DNA of 64,000 nt from Sphaerochaeta associata (GTDB lineage: Bacteria; Spirochaetota; Spirochaetia; Sphaerochaetales; Sphaerochaetaceae). The DNA is taken from assembly GCF_022869165.1 (NCBI RefSeq), contig NZ_CP094929.1:3038001-3102000 (forward strand), read 5' to 3'. The translations under genes and the position numbers were made by a program. Shown in pieces: positions 54,504 through 63,832 of the stretch. A model generated the notes under the pieces. That model worked only from the letters and a program-made list of their open reading frames with translations, was not told the DNA's origin and made no database searches. Numbering within the stretch: the first letter of the stretch is position 1; the number at the start of each line of letters is the position of its first letter.

Positions 54504-56170
54504 ACAACACTCCCTTTACCCTTGGTCAGGGTATTGAAAACAAGCAGGCTGATAATGGTTGCAAACGTTAGGATTGAGGCAAGTGCGGCGGCCGTTCCAT
54601 ACCCGTCTTTCATAATCTCGGTGTAGATGGCCACAGAGATGGTTCCGGTCCTTCCCGAGTAGAGAATGAGGGTGGAACTCAATTCATTGATGGTGGAAAT
54701 CCAGCTGAGAATGGCTCCCGAAAGAACTCCTGGAAGCATAAGAATTGCTGTAATTTTGAAGAACGTCTTCATCGGGGAAACTCCGAGATTTATCGAAGCC
54801 TCTTCACTGCTGAGATCCAGCTGATAGAGAATGCCGGTGCTTGATCGGATGATGTAGGGAATCTTTCGGATCGTGTAGCTGATGATCATGATCGCCGCTG
54901 TCCCGGTCAGTACAACGGGAGGCTTGTTGAAGGCCATAACCAAAATGATACCTAATACCGATCCTGGAATAACGTAGGGAGACATGAGAACGAAGTCCAG
55001 AATATTGGTGATGCTCGATTTCCGCCTGACAATTACATAGGAAGTGAACATGCCGATGAGAATCATGAACATCATGGCAATGGTGGAGTACAGAAAGGTT
55101 CTAGCGATGTTCGCCGAGAGCTTGAACCACACCGAGCGATAACTTTCCAAGCTGAATCCCGGGACAAACAAGGGTCCTCGCGTTTTAATAAAGGATGTGA
55201 CCATCGTTGTTATCTGAGGAGCCAAGGCGCATAATGCGATGAAGTAACAAAGAATGGTCAACACCACAAACGGCAGCTTTCCAAGTTTCTTCACAGCCGG
55301 TGGACGCAGGCCGGACATGGAGTATGAACGCTTTCCGATGGAGATTTTCTGCAACAACAGAACAGACAGGGAACACAGGATGATGATGACACTCAACGTG
55401 CTTGCCATCGTGGCGTTACCCCCGATTTCGCTCATGTACTCCTCATAGACAAGAACAGGGAGAACCTTGTAGCCCTCTCCGATGAGCATCGGGGTTCCCA
55501 AATCAGCCAGACTCGTCATGAACACGACTACCGCCCCGGCGGTGATTGTGGGCATGATCAAGGGGAATGTAACAGTGAGCAGCTTCTTTAGTCCATGAAC
55601 ACCCAGATTCTCAGCAGCTTCCTCGAGAGAGCTGTCGAATGTCTGAAGCGCCCCTTGGACATACATATAGATAAAGGGGAAGAGTTTAAGGGTAAAAACA
55701 AGGATCAAGCCACGAAATCCATAGATGGTAGGAATTTCAATACCGATGTGCCTTACCAGGTTGGTGATGAATCCATTGCGGCCTAAAAGCATGATCCAAG
55801 AGTAGGCTCCGATGAAAGGAGGTGAGAGCAAGCTTATAACCACCATGGCATTGAGCAGTTTCTTGCCCGGAATATTGAAACGTGCTACCACATAACCCAT
55901 CGGAACTCCCAAAAGGATTGCAAAGACGGTAGTCGTGATCGAGACTGCAAAACTATGTTTAAGGGTGTTGAAATAGTATGGCAATCGGAAGAAGTCAACA
56001 TAATTTATTAATGAGAATCCACCACCCTCGTTGGGAAGGAAGCTGCGCGAAAGCATGCCGATCAGAGGATAGACCAAGAAAAATAGAGCTAAGGCAAACG
56101 CGGCGAGAACAACAAAGCCCCAGAATCCGAATCTGTTCAAGCCTTTCTGCAACCAGGTGGGCTCTTTCAT
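54500..56170 (-). CDS. Fused double-domain ABC permease (FbpB/AfuB type)
   Basis: This 556-residue permease contains two six-helix BPD_transp_1 halves, each with its own coupling loop (SLEEAAENLGVHGLKKLL and SEEASINLGVSPMKTFFKI). This layout is typical of ferric-iron (FbpB) and hexose-phosphate (AfuB) transporters. It overlaps the ATPase and phosphatase genes by 4 nt each. The substrate is decided by the binding protein. Confidence 0.93.
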   Translation of the reverse strand: MKEPTWLQKGLNRFGFWGFVVLAAFALALFFLVYPLIGMLSRSFLPNEGGGFSLINYVDFFRLPYYFNTLKHSFAVSITTTVFAILLGVPMGYVVARFNIPGKKLLNAMVVISLLSPPFIGAYSWIMLLGRNGFITNLVRHIGIEIPTIYGFRGLILVFTLKLFPFIYMYVQGALQTFDSSLEEAAENLGVHGLKKLLTVTFPLIMPTITAGAVVVFMTSLADLGTPMLIGEGYKVLPVLVYEEYMSEIGGNATMASTLSVIIILCSLSVLLLQKISIGKRSYSMSGLRPPAVKKLGKLPFVVLTILCYFIALCALAPQITTMVTSFIKTRGPLFVPGFSLESYRSVWFKLSANIARTFLYSTIAMMFMILIGMFTSYVIVRRKSSITNILDFVLMSPYVIPGSVLGIILVMAFNKPPVVLTGTAAIMIISYTIRKIPYIIRSSTGILYQLDLSSEEASINLGVSPMKTFFKITAILMLPGVLSGAILSWISTINELSSTLILYSGRTGTISVAIYTEIMKDGYGTAAALASILTFATIISLLVFNTLTKGKGSVV

Positions 56171-57231
56171 ACGAGGCTCTCCTTTCCATCGGCGGTAAAA
56201 AGATTGACGCTCTTCCGATCAAAGGTCACCCAGACTTTGTCTCCGGTCTTCTTGATGGGCAAACCCTCCTTCAGGTATTCATTGACTTGCAATACACAAT
56301 CGCCACCCAGTTCGATTTCATAGTTTATGAAGTCCCCAAGGAAGGTGGCAAATTGCACTCTACCTGCAACACCTCCATTTTCGATGGTTTTCAGTGTTGC
56401 CTCTTCAGGACGAACCGCCAGCACTGCGTTGCCGGTATATGCTCTTGCCAGCTTCATATCGAAGGCATGGCCAAGCAACGACACTGTATTGCCAGCAACA
56501 GAGCAGGACAAAAAACTTGAAATGCCGATAAAGTTCGATACGAATGAGTTCTGCGGACGGGTATAGATTTGCAAGGGAGTTCCTATTTGTTGCACGGTTC
56601 CCAGATTCATTACGGCAATCCGGTCGCTCATCGCCAAAGCTTCCTCCTGGTCGTGGGTGACATAGACGGTGGTGATATTCAAGTTCTGTTGAATTTTCTT
56701 GATGACCGATCGCATCTCGATGCGGAGTTTTGCATCGAGGTTGGAGAGCGGCTCATCCATCAACAGCACATCAGGCTTGATGACGATGGCACGGGCGAGG
56801 GCGATGCGTTGCTGCTGCCCGCCGGATAGTTGCGACGGCTGCCGATCCTTGTACTCGCTCATCTTCACCAGGCCCAGAACTTCTTCTACATCCTTTTCAA
56901 TTTCCGCTTTTGAATAGCCCCGAGCTTTCAGGCCGTAAGCTACGTTGTCGTATACGGAGAGGTGGGGGAAAATCGCATAATTCTGAAAAACCATGCCTGC
57001 ATTTCGTTTATAGGCAGGTATCGAATTGATTACCGTTTGTCCGAAGCGGATGGTGCCAGCCTCTATGCTGTTGAAGCCCGCGATCATTCTCAGCAGGGTT
57101 GTCTTGCCGCACCCCGAGGGTCCCAGCAATGTGAAGAACTCCCCTTTATCTATTGAAATGGAAACTCTGTCTATGGCAGTAAAGTCCCCATAACGCTTGG
57201 TGACTTCCTCAATGAATAATGGCTGACTCAT
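56167..57231 (-). CDS. ABC transporter ATPase (FbpC/PotA type)
   Basis: This 354-residue ATPase has Walker A LLGPSGCGKTTLLRM, Q-loop MVFQNYAIFPH, signature LSGGQQQRIALARA, Walker B VLLMDEPLSNLD, switch VTHDQEEAL, and a C-terminal TOBE domain (VLAVRPEEATLKT). All catalytic residues are present. It is second in the operon, after the binding-protein gene and a hairpin. Confidence 0.94.
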   Translation of the reverse strand: MSQPLFIEEVTKRYGDFTAIDRVSISIDKGEFFTLLGPSGCGKTTLLRMIAGFNSIEAGTIRFGQTVINSIPAYKRNAGMVFQNYAIFPHLSVYDNVAYGLKARGYSKAEIEKDVEEVLGLVKMSEYKDRQPSQLSGGQQQRIALARAIVIKPDVLLMDEPLSNLDAKLRIEMRSVIKKIQQNLNITTVYVTHDQEEALAMSDRIAVMNLGTVQQIGTPLQIYTRPQNSFVSNFIGISSFLSCSVAGNTVSLLGHAFDMKLARAYTGNAVLAVRPEEATLKTIENGGVAGRVQFATFLGDFINYEIELGGDCVLQVNEYLKEGLPIKKTGDKVWVTFDRKSVNLFTADGKESLV

Positions 57232-57257
57232 GCTCTCAGGCTCCTTTGGAAGAGATG

Positions 57258-57280
57258 CCAGGCTTCACGTGGAAGCCTGG
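57258..57280 (-). promoter_or_regulatory. Intercistronic hairpin after the binding-protein gene
   Basis: CCAGGCTTC (57258-57266) and GAAGCCTGG (57272-57280) form a perfect 9-bp stem with a 5-nt loop, 14 nt after the binding-protein stop. No T-run follows on the transcribed strand. Confidence 0.65.
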
Positions 57281-57293
57281 ACTACAACACGTT

Positions 57294-58307
57294 TTAGCGA
57301 CCTACGATAAGATTCTTCCACTGGTTCATGATACGGTCCTTGTTCTGACCAACCCAGACCGTGTCGTACGGAATATCGCCGAGCTTGTCGTTGGGAATCA
57401 TGATGGAGGGCAGCTGTATGTCGGTGCGCACCGTACGTCGATTGAGGTCACCCATCAGTGCCTGTACATCCTTGCTGAGAATGAAATCGACGAACTTTTT
57501 GGCGTTCTCCATGTTCTTGGCACCCTTCACGATGGCGATGGGGCTGGGAACTTTGGACGAGCCTTCGATGGGATAGACAACTTTCAGATTGGCACCGGCT
57601 CTCTCATACTTCAAGGCGGCTTCCTCGTACGTGATACCCACGGCATACTCACCGTCGGCTACGCCCTTGAAAGTACCCGAAGACGACCCAAGAAGCTTGC
57701 TGTCCAGATTGACAACAAAGTTCTTCATGTATGCCCAACCGGTTTCATTGTCACCTCCCATGGAGAGCAACTGAATGATGAGGGCCATGAAGGCAGAACC
57801 CGAACGGGCCGGGTCGGCATGAGCGATTCTTCCCTTGAATTTTGGATTTACAAGGTCTGCCCAACCCTTGGGAGCGTCTGCTGCTGCTACCAACTTGGGA
57901 TTATAGATGATGACCATCGGGTCGATGGTGGTTCCATGCCAGCGATTGCCCGGGTCGCGGGTTACCGGCAGGACAGAGGACATGTGTGCATGTTCGTAGG
58001 GCTCGAGCAGGTCGACAATTACCTGGTAGGAGTCGGAACCGCCTCCCCAGAGTACATCCGAGAGAGGATTGTCTTTTTCAGCCCGAATTCTGGACACCAG
58101 TTCTCCGGTTCCTGCACCTACAAGATTGACTTTAATGCCGGTACGGTCTTGAAACTCCTTGATGATCGGATCAGTCCAGTCAGCAGCATGAGAGTAATAC
58201 AGCGTCAGTTCATTGGAGACGGGTTTAGCCTCAGGCTGTGCAGCAGAGAAGAGACTGATTGATGCAACCAGCAGCATTGCAGTGAGTAACACCATTGCTT
58301 TCTTCAT
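57294..58307 (-). CDS. Fbp/Afu-type solute-binding protein, first gene of the transporter operon
   Basis: This 337-residue binding protein has the signal peptide MKKAMVLLTAMLLVASISLF and starts after AAGGAGAACAAAT. The mature chain has LTLYYSHAADWTDPIIKEF and GGGSDSYQVIVDLLEPY. No Tyr pair typical of ferric-binding FbpA was seen in the C-terminal region, which supports a small organic ligand. It is a close paralogue of the 50092-51102 protein. Confidence 0.9.
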   Translation of the reverse strand: MKKAMVLLTAMLLVASISLFSAAQPEAKPVSNELTLYYSHAADWTDPIIKEFQDRTGIKVNLVGAGTGELVSRIRAEKDNPLSDVLWGGGSDSYQVIVDLLEPYEHAHMSSVLPVTRDPGNRWHGTTIDPMVIIYNPKLVAAADAPKGWADLVNPKFKGRIAHADPARSGSAFMALIIQLLSMGGDNETGWAYMKNFVVNLDSKLLGSSSGTFKGVADGEYAVGITYEEAALKYERAGANLKVVYPIEGSSKVPSPIAIVKGAKNMENAKKFVDFILSKDVQALMGDLNRRTVRTDIQLPSIMIPNDKLGDIPYDTVWVGQNKDRIMNQWKNLIVGR

Positions 58308-58538
58308 ATTTGTTCTCCTTTTTTGGATCATACGCGATGACCTAATGGTAGTGTAAAACCGGTCTTTTCCACCCACAAGGCGAGAAAACAGCAATGATGT
58401 CGACAGATTCGTAAAATCAACCTATCAAGACAGCCGTAATTGGAGTCATCAGGCAATCTTTGGATTATCATTCCTGATTACGTTTCAGATTCCGGGAATC
58501 TCAGTCCCTCGAAAGTGCATGTGTAAGGAGAAGCGGAC

Positions 58539-60929
58539 TCAGAATGCAATCTGCTGATTGTTGGCGATGATCTCCTCAACCTTCAAAGGCTTGGAGAAAT
58601 AGAAACCCTGTACCTTGTCACAGCCATGTAGAGAGAGAAATTGCAGTTGTTCTTCTGTCTCGACACCTTCTGCCAAGACTTCCATTCCCAGGTTCTTCGC
58701 TGTCTGGATGATGCTCTTGATCAAGGCCTTGTCCTTATCCGAACCTGTGGTGATTCCTTGCACGAATTCAATGTCGATCTTCAGTTGGTCGATCGGATAG
58801 GTTTTCAATCTGCTGAAGGAGGAGTGGCCGGTTCCAAAGTCATCGACGGCCAGGCTGAGGCCGAGCTGCTTCAACTCAAATATTCGCTCTAGGAGAATCG
58901 GCTCGTCCAGGAAAGTCGCACTCTCGGTTATTTCAATTTGAAGTGCATGAACATCAACCCCGGTTTTCTTCAGAATCTTCTTCATATTCTCGACAATGCG
59001 TGCGTCCTTGAGCTGCACCACCGAGCGGTTGACCGACATGGTCAACCGCTCTTGGCATGTCTGCTGGAAGGCAATCAATTGCCTGCAGGCTTGCTCGAAT
59101 ACAAACATACCTATAGGACGAATGAGACCCGTCTGCTCAGCCAAAGGAATGAAAAACAGAGGCTGGACCAATCCATATTCAGGATTGTTCCACCGCACAA
59201 GCGCTTCAAAGCCACAAACCTTTTGCGTTTCAGTACACATCTGCGGTTGATACATGACAAACAGTTCATTCCGATCAAGAGCACGATAAAGACCGTTGGT
59301 AAGGCGCAGCCGCCTAGTTGTCTGTGCCTTCACTTCTTCGTTGCAGAACACCACCTGGTTCTTGCCCTTTGCTTTTGCGCTGTACATGGCGATGTCTGCA
59401 TTCATGATCAAGGTATGGGCATCTCGTCCATCGGCGGGATGGATGGAGACACCTATGCTTGCAGGCAGGAAGTACTCTTCTTGCTCGAGTACGATGGGGT
59501 TCTTGAGCGCCTGCATGATGGCGTTGGTCACCAATAGTAAGTCTTCCTCTTTCGGCCTTCTCACCTCGACAAGGAACTCATCGCCTCCGAAACGTGCAAT
59601 TACATCCTCCTTATCCAAGACAGAAACAAGCACCTGGGCGATTTTACTCAATACCAGATCGCCTGTTGCATGTCCCGCTGTGTCGTTGATCGACTTGAAG
59701 GAATCGAAATCGAGAAACAGGATGGCAAGCTTCTGCCTGCCATCAGACAGCGTAGTAATTGTTTGGTCGACATGGTTGATGAAATAATCACGGTTGGGCA
59801 GCTTGGTCAACGAGTCATAGAATGCCAGGCTATAGAGTCTGTCCTGTGACTTCTCTAGCTCACTACGCTGTGAATCGATGTGAGATATGTACCATTCAGA
59901 GCGTTGTTCAAACACCCTTATGAGATAAATCAACAGCATCACTGCAATATACGAGATGATGCCCGGGATTGGATCCGGCGAGTTGGTCCTGATCAAGTAC
60001 AGCACCGAGGAAACAAGGTTCGCACCATTGATCAGCAAGGCGGCGATGACTCCGGTCTTCTTCTGCCGCATGACAAGGTAGATGGATATGAACATCTGAA
60101 GCTGTGTTATGATGCCTCGAAAGGTCGATTCATTCAGATTCAAGGCCATTAAAATACTTGAGGAAGCCGTCAAGCGAACCTGCAGGACTGAAATGAGCAC
60201 ATAGAGGGCGACACCGACAAATATGTACGTATACCGCGGGGCAGCATCAATACCTGTTACAACGGGATTCCTGCTTCGCAAGGCTTGTGCTATGAGCACA
60301 ATGGGCACGACCAGGATGATCGGGGCCAGCTGAGGAAGCTGTACACCAAATGAAGGTAGGTAAATATCGGATGCGCTGCCGACAAGAAAGGCAACAGAGA
60401 GGGAGAGCAATATCTGCTTCTTCTGGTGCTTCTCCGTTTCGGTCTTCCAAGCGATCAAAAGGAATAGGCTCAGCAGTGTGTATCCGGTAAAATAGACATA
60501 GAACACATAATCCCAAAAGGTATTGGTAGAGGTGAAAAGCCAGCCGAAAGGGGAAAATTCCAAGTTGTATGCATAGAGATTCAGAGGAAGGCCATAGACG
60601 ACCATCAACAATATCGGGGGAATGAAGAGAGCATAGTGATTGCCTCGCTCTTTACGACCTGTCAGGCGTAGAACGAATACAAGCAGAATCGCATAGAGGT
60701 TCGCCCAACCATAGCTGGATACCATTTGTCCCCAAACAGCAATTGTGATGCTGGAAGTGACAGTAGATACGGTCAAACCAAGTGTCCAGATGATCAGGGA
60801 GACGACAAGGGCAAAATAGGCGTGATTGGTTTTCGAACTTCGGTCGTTCTGCAGAACCAGAATTCCGGTAACCAACGATACAGTGCATACCGTGATGTAG
60901 AGCATGGCGAACAGCGATGTACTGAGCAA
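58539..60929 (-). CDS. Membrane GGDEF-EAL protein (cyclic-di-GMP turnover)
   Basis: This 796-residue protein has about ten N-terminal membrane helices in a 7TM-histidine-kinase-like sensor arrangement. A GGDEF domain (SLAFYDSLTKLPNRDYFINH, active site ARFGGDEFLVEV) and an EAL domain (CGFEALVRWNNPEYG, EITESATFL, VDDFGTGHSS) follow. Both active sites look intact, so it could make or break c-di-GMP. It is a single gene. If the host is a non-motile Sphaerochaeta, its target would be surface or metabolic functions rather than flagella. Confidence 0.92.
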   Translation of the reverse strand: MLSTSLFAMLYITVCTVSLVTGILVLQNDRSSKTNHAYFALVVSLIIWTLGLTVSTVTSSITIAVWGQMVSSYGWANLYAILLVFVLRLTGRKERGNHYALFIPPILLMVVYGLPLNLYAYNLEFSPFGWLFTSTNTFWDYVFYVYFTGYTLLSLFLLIAWKTETEKHQKKQILLSLSVAFLVGSASDIYLPSFGVQLPQLAPIILVVPIVLIAQALRSRNPVVTGIDAAPRYTYIFVGVALYVLISVLQVRLTASSSILMALNLNESTFRGIITQLQMFISIYLVMRQKKTGVIAALLINGANLVSSVLYLIRTNSPDPIPGIISYIAVMLLIYLIRVFEQRSEWYISHIDSQRSELEKSQDRLYSLAFYDSLTKLPNRDYFINHVDQTITTLSDGRQKLAILFLDFDSFKSINDTAGHATGDLVLSKIAQVLVSVLDKEDVIARFGGDEFLVEVRRPKEEDLLLVTNAIMQALKNPIVLEQEEYFLPASIGVSIHPADGRDAHTLIMNADIAMYSAKAKGKNQVVFCNEEVKAQTTRRLRLTNGLYRALDRNELFVMYQPQMCTETQKVCGFEALVRWNNPEYGLVQPLFFIPLAEQTGLIRPIGMFVFEQACRQLIAFQQTCQERLTMSVNRSVVQLKDARIVENMKKILKKTGVDVHALQIEITESATFLDEPILLERIFELKQLGLSLAVDDFGTGHSSFSRLKTYPIDQLKIDIEFVQGITTGSDKDKALIKSIIQTAKNLGMEVLAEGVETEEQLQFLSLHGCDKVQGFYFSKPLKVEEIIANNQQIAF

Positions 60930-61041
60930 TGGTTTCTCCCCCTTGGGCGAAGCGCAACTTCTTAATAGTATGCTACCTTTGGAACTGTTGCAATGGGAGA
61001 TTATTTGTATCTTTTTTGAGAATAAACATATAACTAAATAT

Positions 61042-61626
61042 TCAAGCCCATATTTTCTTTCTCAGAAGCACATTCAACCACCGCTCATCGGCTCTGCCTT
61101 CCCTAACATCCTGTGAGTGAGAGACCTGTACCAGCTCAAAGAAAGAAAGCTCAGAGAGGAATGCCTGAAACCCTTGTTCGGTGAAGCAGGTGAATGAGCG
61201 TCCATCAGTACTAAAGTCCTCCTCCCTGTCCTTGAAGGAGCAGTAGAGCAGCCCTTGAGGTTTCAATGCCCGATGAAGAAGGCCGAACACTGCAGGTAAT
61301 TCTGTTCTTGGTACATGCAAGAGCGATGCACAGGCCCAGATTCCGTCGAAGGCTGAGTCATAGTCCAATTCCATAAAGGAGAGCTTTCGGACTGCAAGGC
61401 CTGTGAGAGCTCTTGCATGCTCGACCATTGCAACACTGATGTCAAAGGCCTCCACCTTGTAGCCATGCTCAAGAAAATAGAGGCTGTCTCTTCCGCTTCC
61501 ACAGCCTGCATCCAGGATGGAGCCGCCTTGTGGAAGAAAGGGAAGAAACAACGAGTACTGGACACTCATATCGAGCGAGACGGTAGTGGAGATGTAGCTG
61601 TCTGCATGCTTGTCATAGTAGTTCAT
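61042..61626 (-). CDS. Class I SAM-dependent methyltransferase
   Basis: This 194-residue protein starts MNYYDKHADSYISTTVSLDM. It has motif I GSILDAGCGSGRDSLYFL, motif II acid in KVEAFDISVAMVEHA and motif IV FDGIWACASLLHVPR. This resembles small-molecule or TehB-like methyltransferases. The substrate is unknown, and no operon partner is seen. Confidence 0.87.
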   Translation of the reverse strand: MNYYDKHADSYISTTVSLDMSVQYSLFLPFLPQGGSILDAGCGSGRDSLYFLEHGYKVEAFDISVAMVEHARALTGLAVRKLSFMELDYDSAFDGIWACASLLHVPRTELPAVFGLLHRALKPQGLLYCSFKDREEDFSTDGRSFTCFTEQGFQAFLSELSFFELVQVSHSQDVREGRADERWLNVLLRKKIWA

Positions 61627-61765
61627 CAGGGAGGCCTCCGAGGTTTTGATAGTACTGTACGTGTTACCATGCAAGCAAGTTTGCTAGGCTTTACACGCAA
61701 TATTCATTCTCAATGAGATCATAATTATAGAAATGTACGCAAATTTTGTTATTTTTGAAATATAT

Positions 61766-61823
61766 TTGACAGATTAGGAAAGTGGTCCTATAGTTGAATC
61801 AGAAATGAGAACGTTCTCATTTC
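61766..61823 (+). promoter_or_regulatory. Promoter and perfect LacI-type operator
   Basis: A consensus -35 TTGACA (61766-61771), a 17-bp spacer and -10 TATAGT (61789-61794) are followed by a perfect 22-bp palindrome centred on AACGTT (61802-61823, half-site GAAATGAGAAC). The palindrome overlaps the expected transcription start, so repression by the downstream LacI-type protein is likely. Confidence 0.8.
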
Positions 61824-61836
61824 AAGGGATGCATGG

Positions 61837-62832
61837 ATGAGTACGACTATCTTTGATGTTGCAAGAGTATGCGGCTATTCCAAAACCACAATCTCACGAG
61901 CCTTTGCTTCACCAGAAATGGTGTCGGTGGAGACAAGAAACATCATCTATGCGGCTGCAAAACAAGTAAATTATACTCCTGATGCGATTGCCAGAGCCAT
62001 GGTGCGCAAGAAGACAAACAACCTTGGATTCATCGTCAGCGACCAGCAATACCCTGTAGTGCTAAACCCCTTCTACTCTCCTGTTTTTGAAGGAGTACTC
62101 CAAGTAGGAAGAGAGCGAGGCTACTCCGTTTTCATCGCTTCTGAGAAGGACATCCAACTGCCCACCGGTCAAGTCTATGTCAAAAAGCAAATGGATGGTG
62201 TCATTATTTGCGGCCAAACCGAGCAGAGCATTATTGAAAGCTTCAGATCACAAAATATACCGGTTGTGTTATTGAATAATGTATTCGACATGGAAGATTT
62301 GATTTGCATCACCCTCGATCACTACGGGGGAACCGTCAAAGCTATAGAACACTTGCTTGAACAGGGTAAGCGAGATATCGCAATTATTTCGGGTCATTTC
62401 TCGCCGTATGTATATAACGAACGATTCAGAGGATATACCGACACCCTGAAGAACCATGGGATTCCCATCAATGAAGCGTTTATCAAGACGGTAGAACCGA
62501 CTATGGCGGAGGCTATGCATACCGCTCAGCAACTCCTCTCGCTCAAACATCGACCGGATGCCATCTTTGCAACGAATGATCTCATCGCAATTGGTGCTGT
62601 AAAAATTGCCTTACGCGCACATATTGCCATTCCCAAGGATATCGCCATTGTCGGATTTGATGATAGCAACTTCAGTGAAATCATTGAACCGGAACTTACA
62701 ACCGTACGCATCGACAAGGAAGAGATGGGGAAACTGGCGGCAGGCAAGCTGATAGATATTCTTGAGAAAAACTCTACCGGGAAGCAAGTACATGTATGTG
62801 GTACGCAACTGATTATTCGAGGAACAGCTTAA
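61837..62832 (+). CDS. LacI-family transcriptional regulator
   Basis: This 331-residue protein has an N-terminal HTH (TIFDVARVCGYSKTTISRAF) with the hinge helix, and a PBP1-type ligand domain (LGFIVSDQQYPVVLNPFYSP, RPDAIFATNDLIAIGAVKIA, AIVGFDDSNFSEIIEPELTT). It likely represses itself through the palindrome 14 bp upstream and may control the MBL and TctC-type genes that follow in the same direction. The effector is unknown, probably a sugar. Confidence 0.93.
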   Translation: MSTTIFDVARVCGYSKTTISRAFASPEMVSVETRNIIYAAAKQVNYTPDAIARAMVRKKTNNLGFIVSDQQYPVVLNPFYSPVFEGVLQVGRERGYSVFIASEKDIQLPTGQVYVKKQMDGVIICGQTEQSIIESFRSQNIPVVLLNNVFDMEDLICITLDHYGGTVKAIEHLLEQGKRDIAIISGHFSPYVYNERFRGYTDTLKNHGIPINEAFIKTVEPTMAEAMHTAQQLLSLKHRPDAIFATNDLIAIGAVKIALRAHIAIPKDIAIVGFDDSNFSEIIEPELTTVRIDKEEMGKLAAGKLIDILEKNSTGKQVHVCGTQLIIRGTA

Positions 62833-62836
62833 ACTT

Positions 62837-63796
62837 ATGATGGAAGTAATATTTATCAACGTGGGATATGGCGATGCAATCCTCGTAAAACTTGGCTTAC
62901 AATACGGCCTCATAGATGGAGGCAGCAGCCTTCCTCAGGAGTTTGTGGGGAATAGGGTGTCCCTGCAGGAATTCCTAAGAAAAGAACAGGTTTCTACGCT
63001 TGAGTTTGTACTCATCACGCACATTCATGAGGACCATGTATGCGGTATAGTTGAAATACTTCACCAGGTGCATATCAAGCGTTTCTTCCTCCCCTATCTC
63101 CCGCATATTTCTGACAGCAAAGATGTTGTTATCGGGTCAGACGTCCCATTTAATCTGTTTGCATATGTTAAGGCATTCAATGCATACAAAACCATACTGT
63201 CTTATGCAAAAGACAATACCATTCCCTGTATCGATGTTATGCAATTCCAAAGCTTCCATCCTGTGGGTTCTGCCTTGGAAGTCAGAGTTTTGGAGCCAAC
63301 TGACAACAAAACACAAGCATACACAAAGGCTCTTGAGGTATTGGTTGATGAGAAGGATCAACTGAAAAAACTACAACAGGTAAAGAGGTTGGATGCTATT
63401 TCCAATGACCACAGTTTGGTCCTCGCTTTACGATACGAAGGATTTACATTTATTTTACCAGCCGATAATTGTCCGAAGAATTGGCGGGAAAAAACTTTTT
63501 CTTTGCTCAAAAATGGGAACGTTCTCAAATTGCCGCATCACGGTCAAAAAGACTCAATAGAAAGCAAACTACTAGAAAACTTGAGAATCCAATATGTGAT
63601 TACCAGTTCATCAAGCGACAGAAGAAACAACAGTTCCAATGCAGATGTCTACAATCAATTGCAGCAGGTAAACCCAGCGATACAGTTTCTTTTTACCGAT
63701 GAAACCGAGTATTCACCCTATTTTTCAAGGCCTCACAAAGCCTCAGATGCCATTAGATTCATCGTTGCCGAATATAAATTGGATGTAAAAATGTGA
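62837..63796 (+). CDS. ComEC-like metallo-beta-lactamase-fold protein
   Basis: This 319-residue protein starts MMEVIFINVGYGDAILVKLG, the typical ComEC/Rec2 MBL opening. It carries the metal motif LITHIHEDHVCGI, FILPADNC and LKLPHHGQKDSIES. It lacks the membrane channel of ComEC, so it is a stand-alone MBL enzyme, possibly a nuclease or phosphodiesterase. It begins 4 nt after the LacI-type gene. Confidence 0.85.
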   Translation: MMEVIFINVGYGDAILVKLGLQYGLIDGGSSLPQEFVGNRVSLQEFLRKEQVSTLEFVLITHIHEDHVCGIVEILHQVHIKRFFLPYLPHISDSKDVVIGSDVPFNLFAYVKAFNAYKTILSYAKDNTIPCIDVMQFQSFHPVGSALEVRVLEPTDNKTQAYTKALEVLVDEKDQLKKLQQVKRLDAISNDHSLVLALRYEGFTFILPADNCPKNWREKTFSLLKNGNVLKLPHHGQKDSIESKLLENLRIQYVITSSSSDRRNNSSNADVYNQLQQVNPAIQFLFTDETEYSPYFSRPHKASDAIRFIVAEYKLDVKM

Positions 63797-63809
63797 CAGT
63801 TTGTCACAT
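63791..63809 (+). promoter_or_regulatory. Small palindrome before the TctC-type gene
   Basis: ATGTGACA-gtt-TGTCACAT is a perfect inverted repeat that overlaps the end of the MBL gene and lies 24 bp before the next start. It may be an operator or a short hairpin. Confidence 0.4.
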
Positions 63810-63832
63810 GAAAATACAAAAGGAGAAAGAAA

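Noticed and set aside
50092-58307. Ferric-iron transporter as the function of the Fbp-type system
   Set aside because: The permease and ATPase layout fits iron transport, but the phosphatase and the YesM/YesN pair do not, and the paired Tyr ligands of FbpA were not seen.
63792-63808. TGTGA-N7-TCACA looks like a CRP/FNR-family site
   Set aside because: The spacer is 7 rather than 6 bp. It is kept only as an unassigned palindrome.
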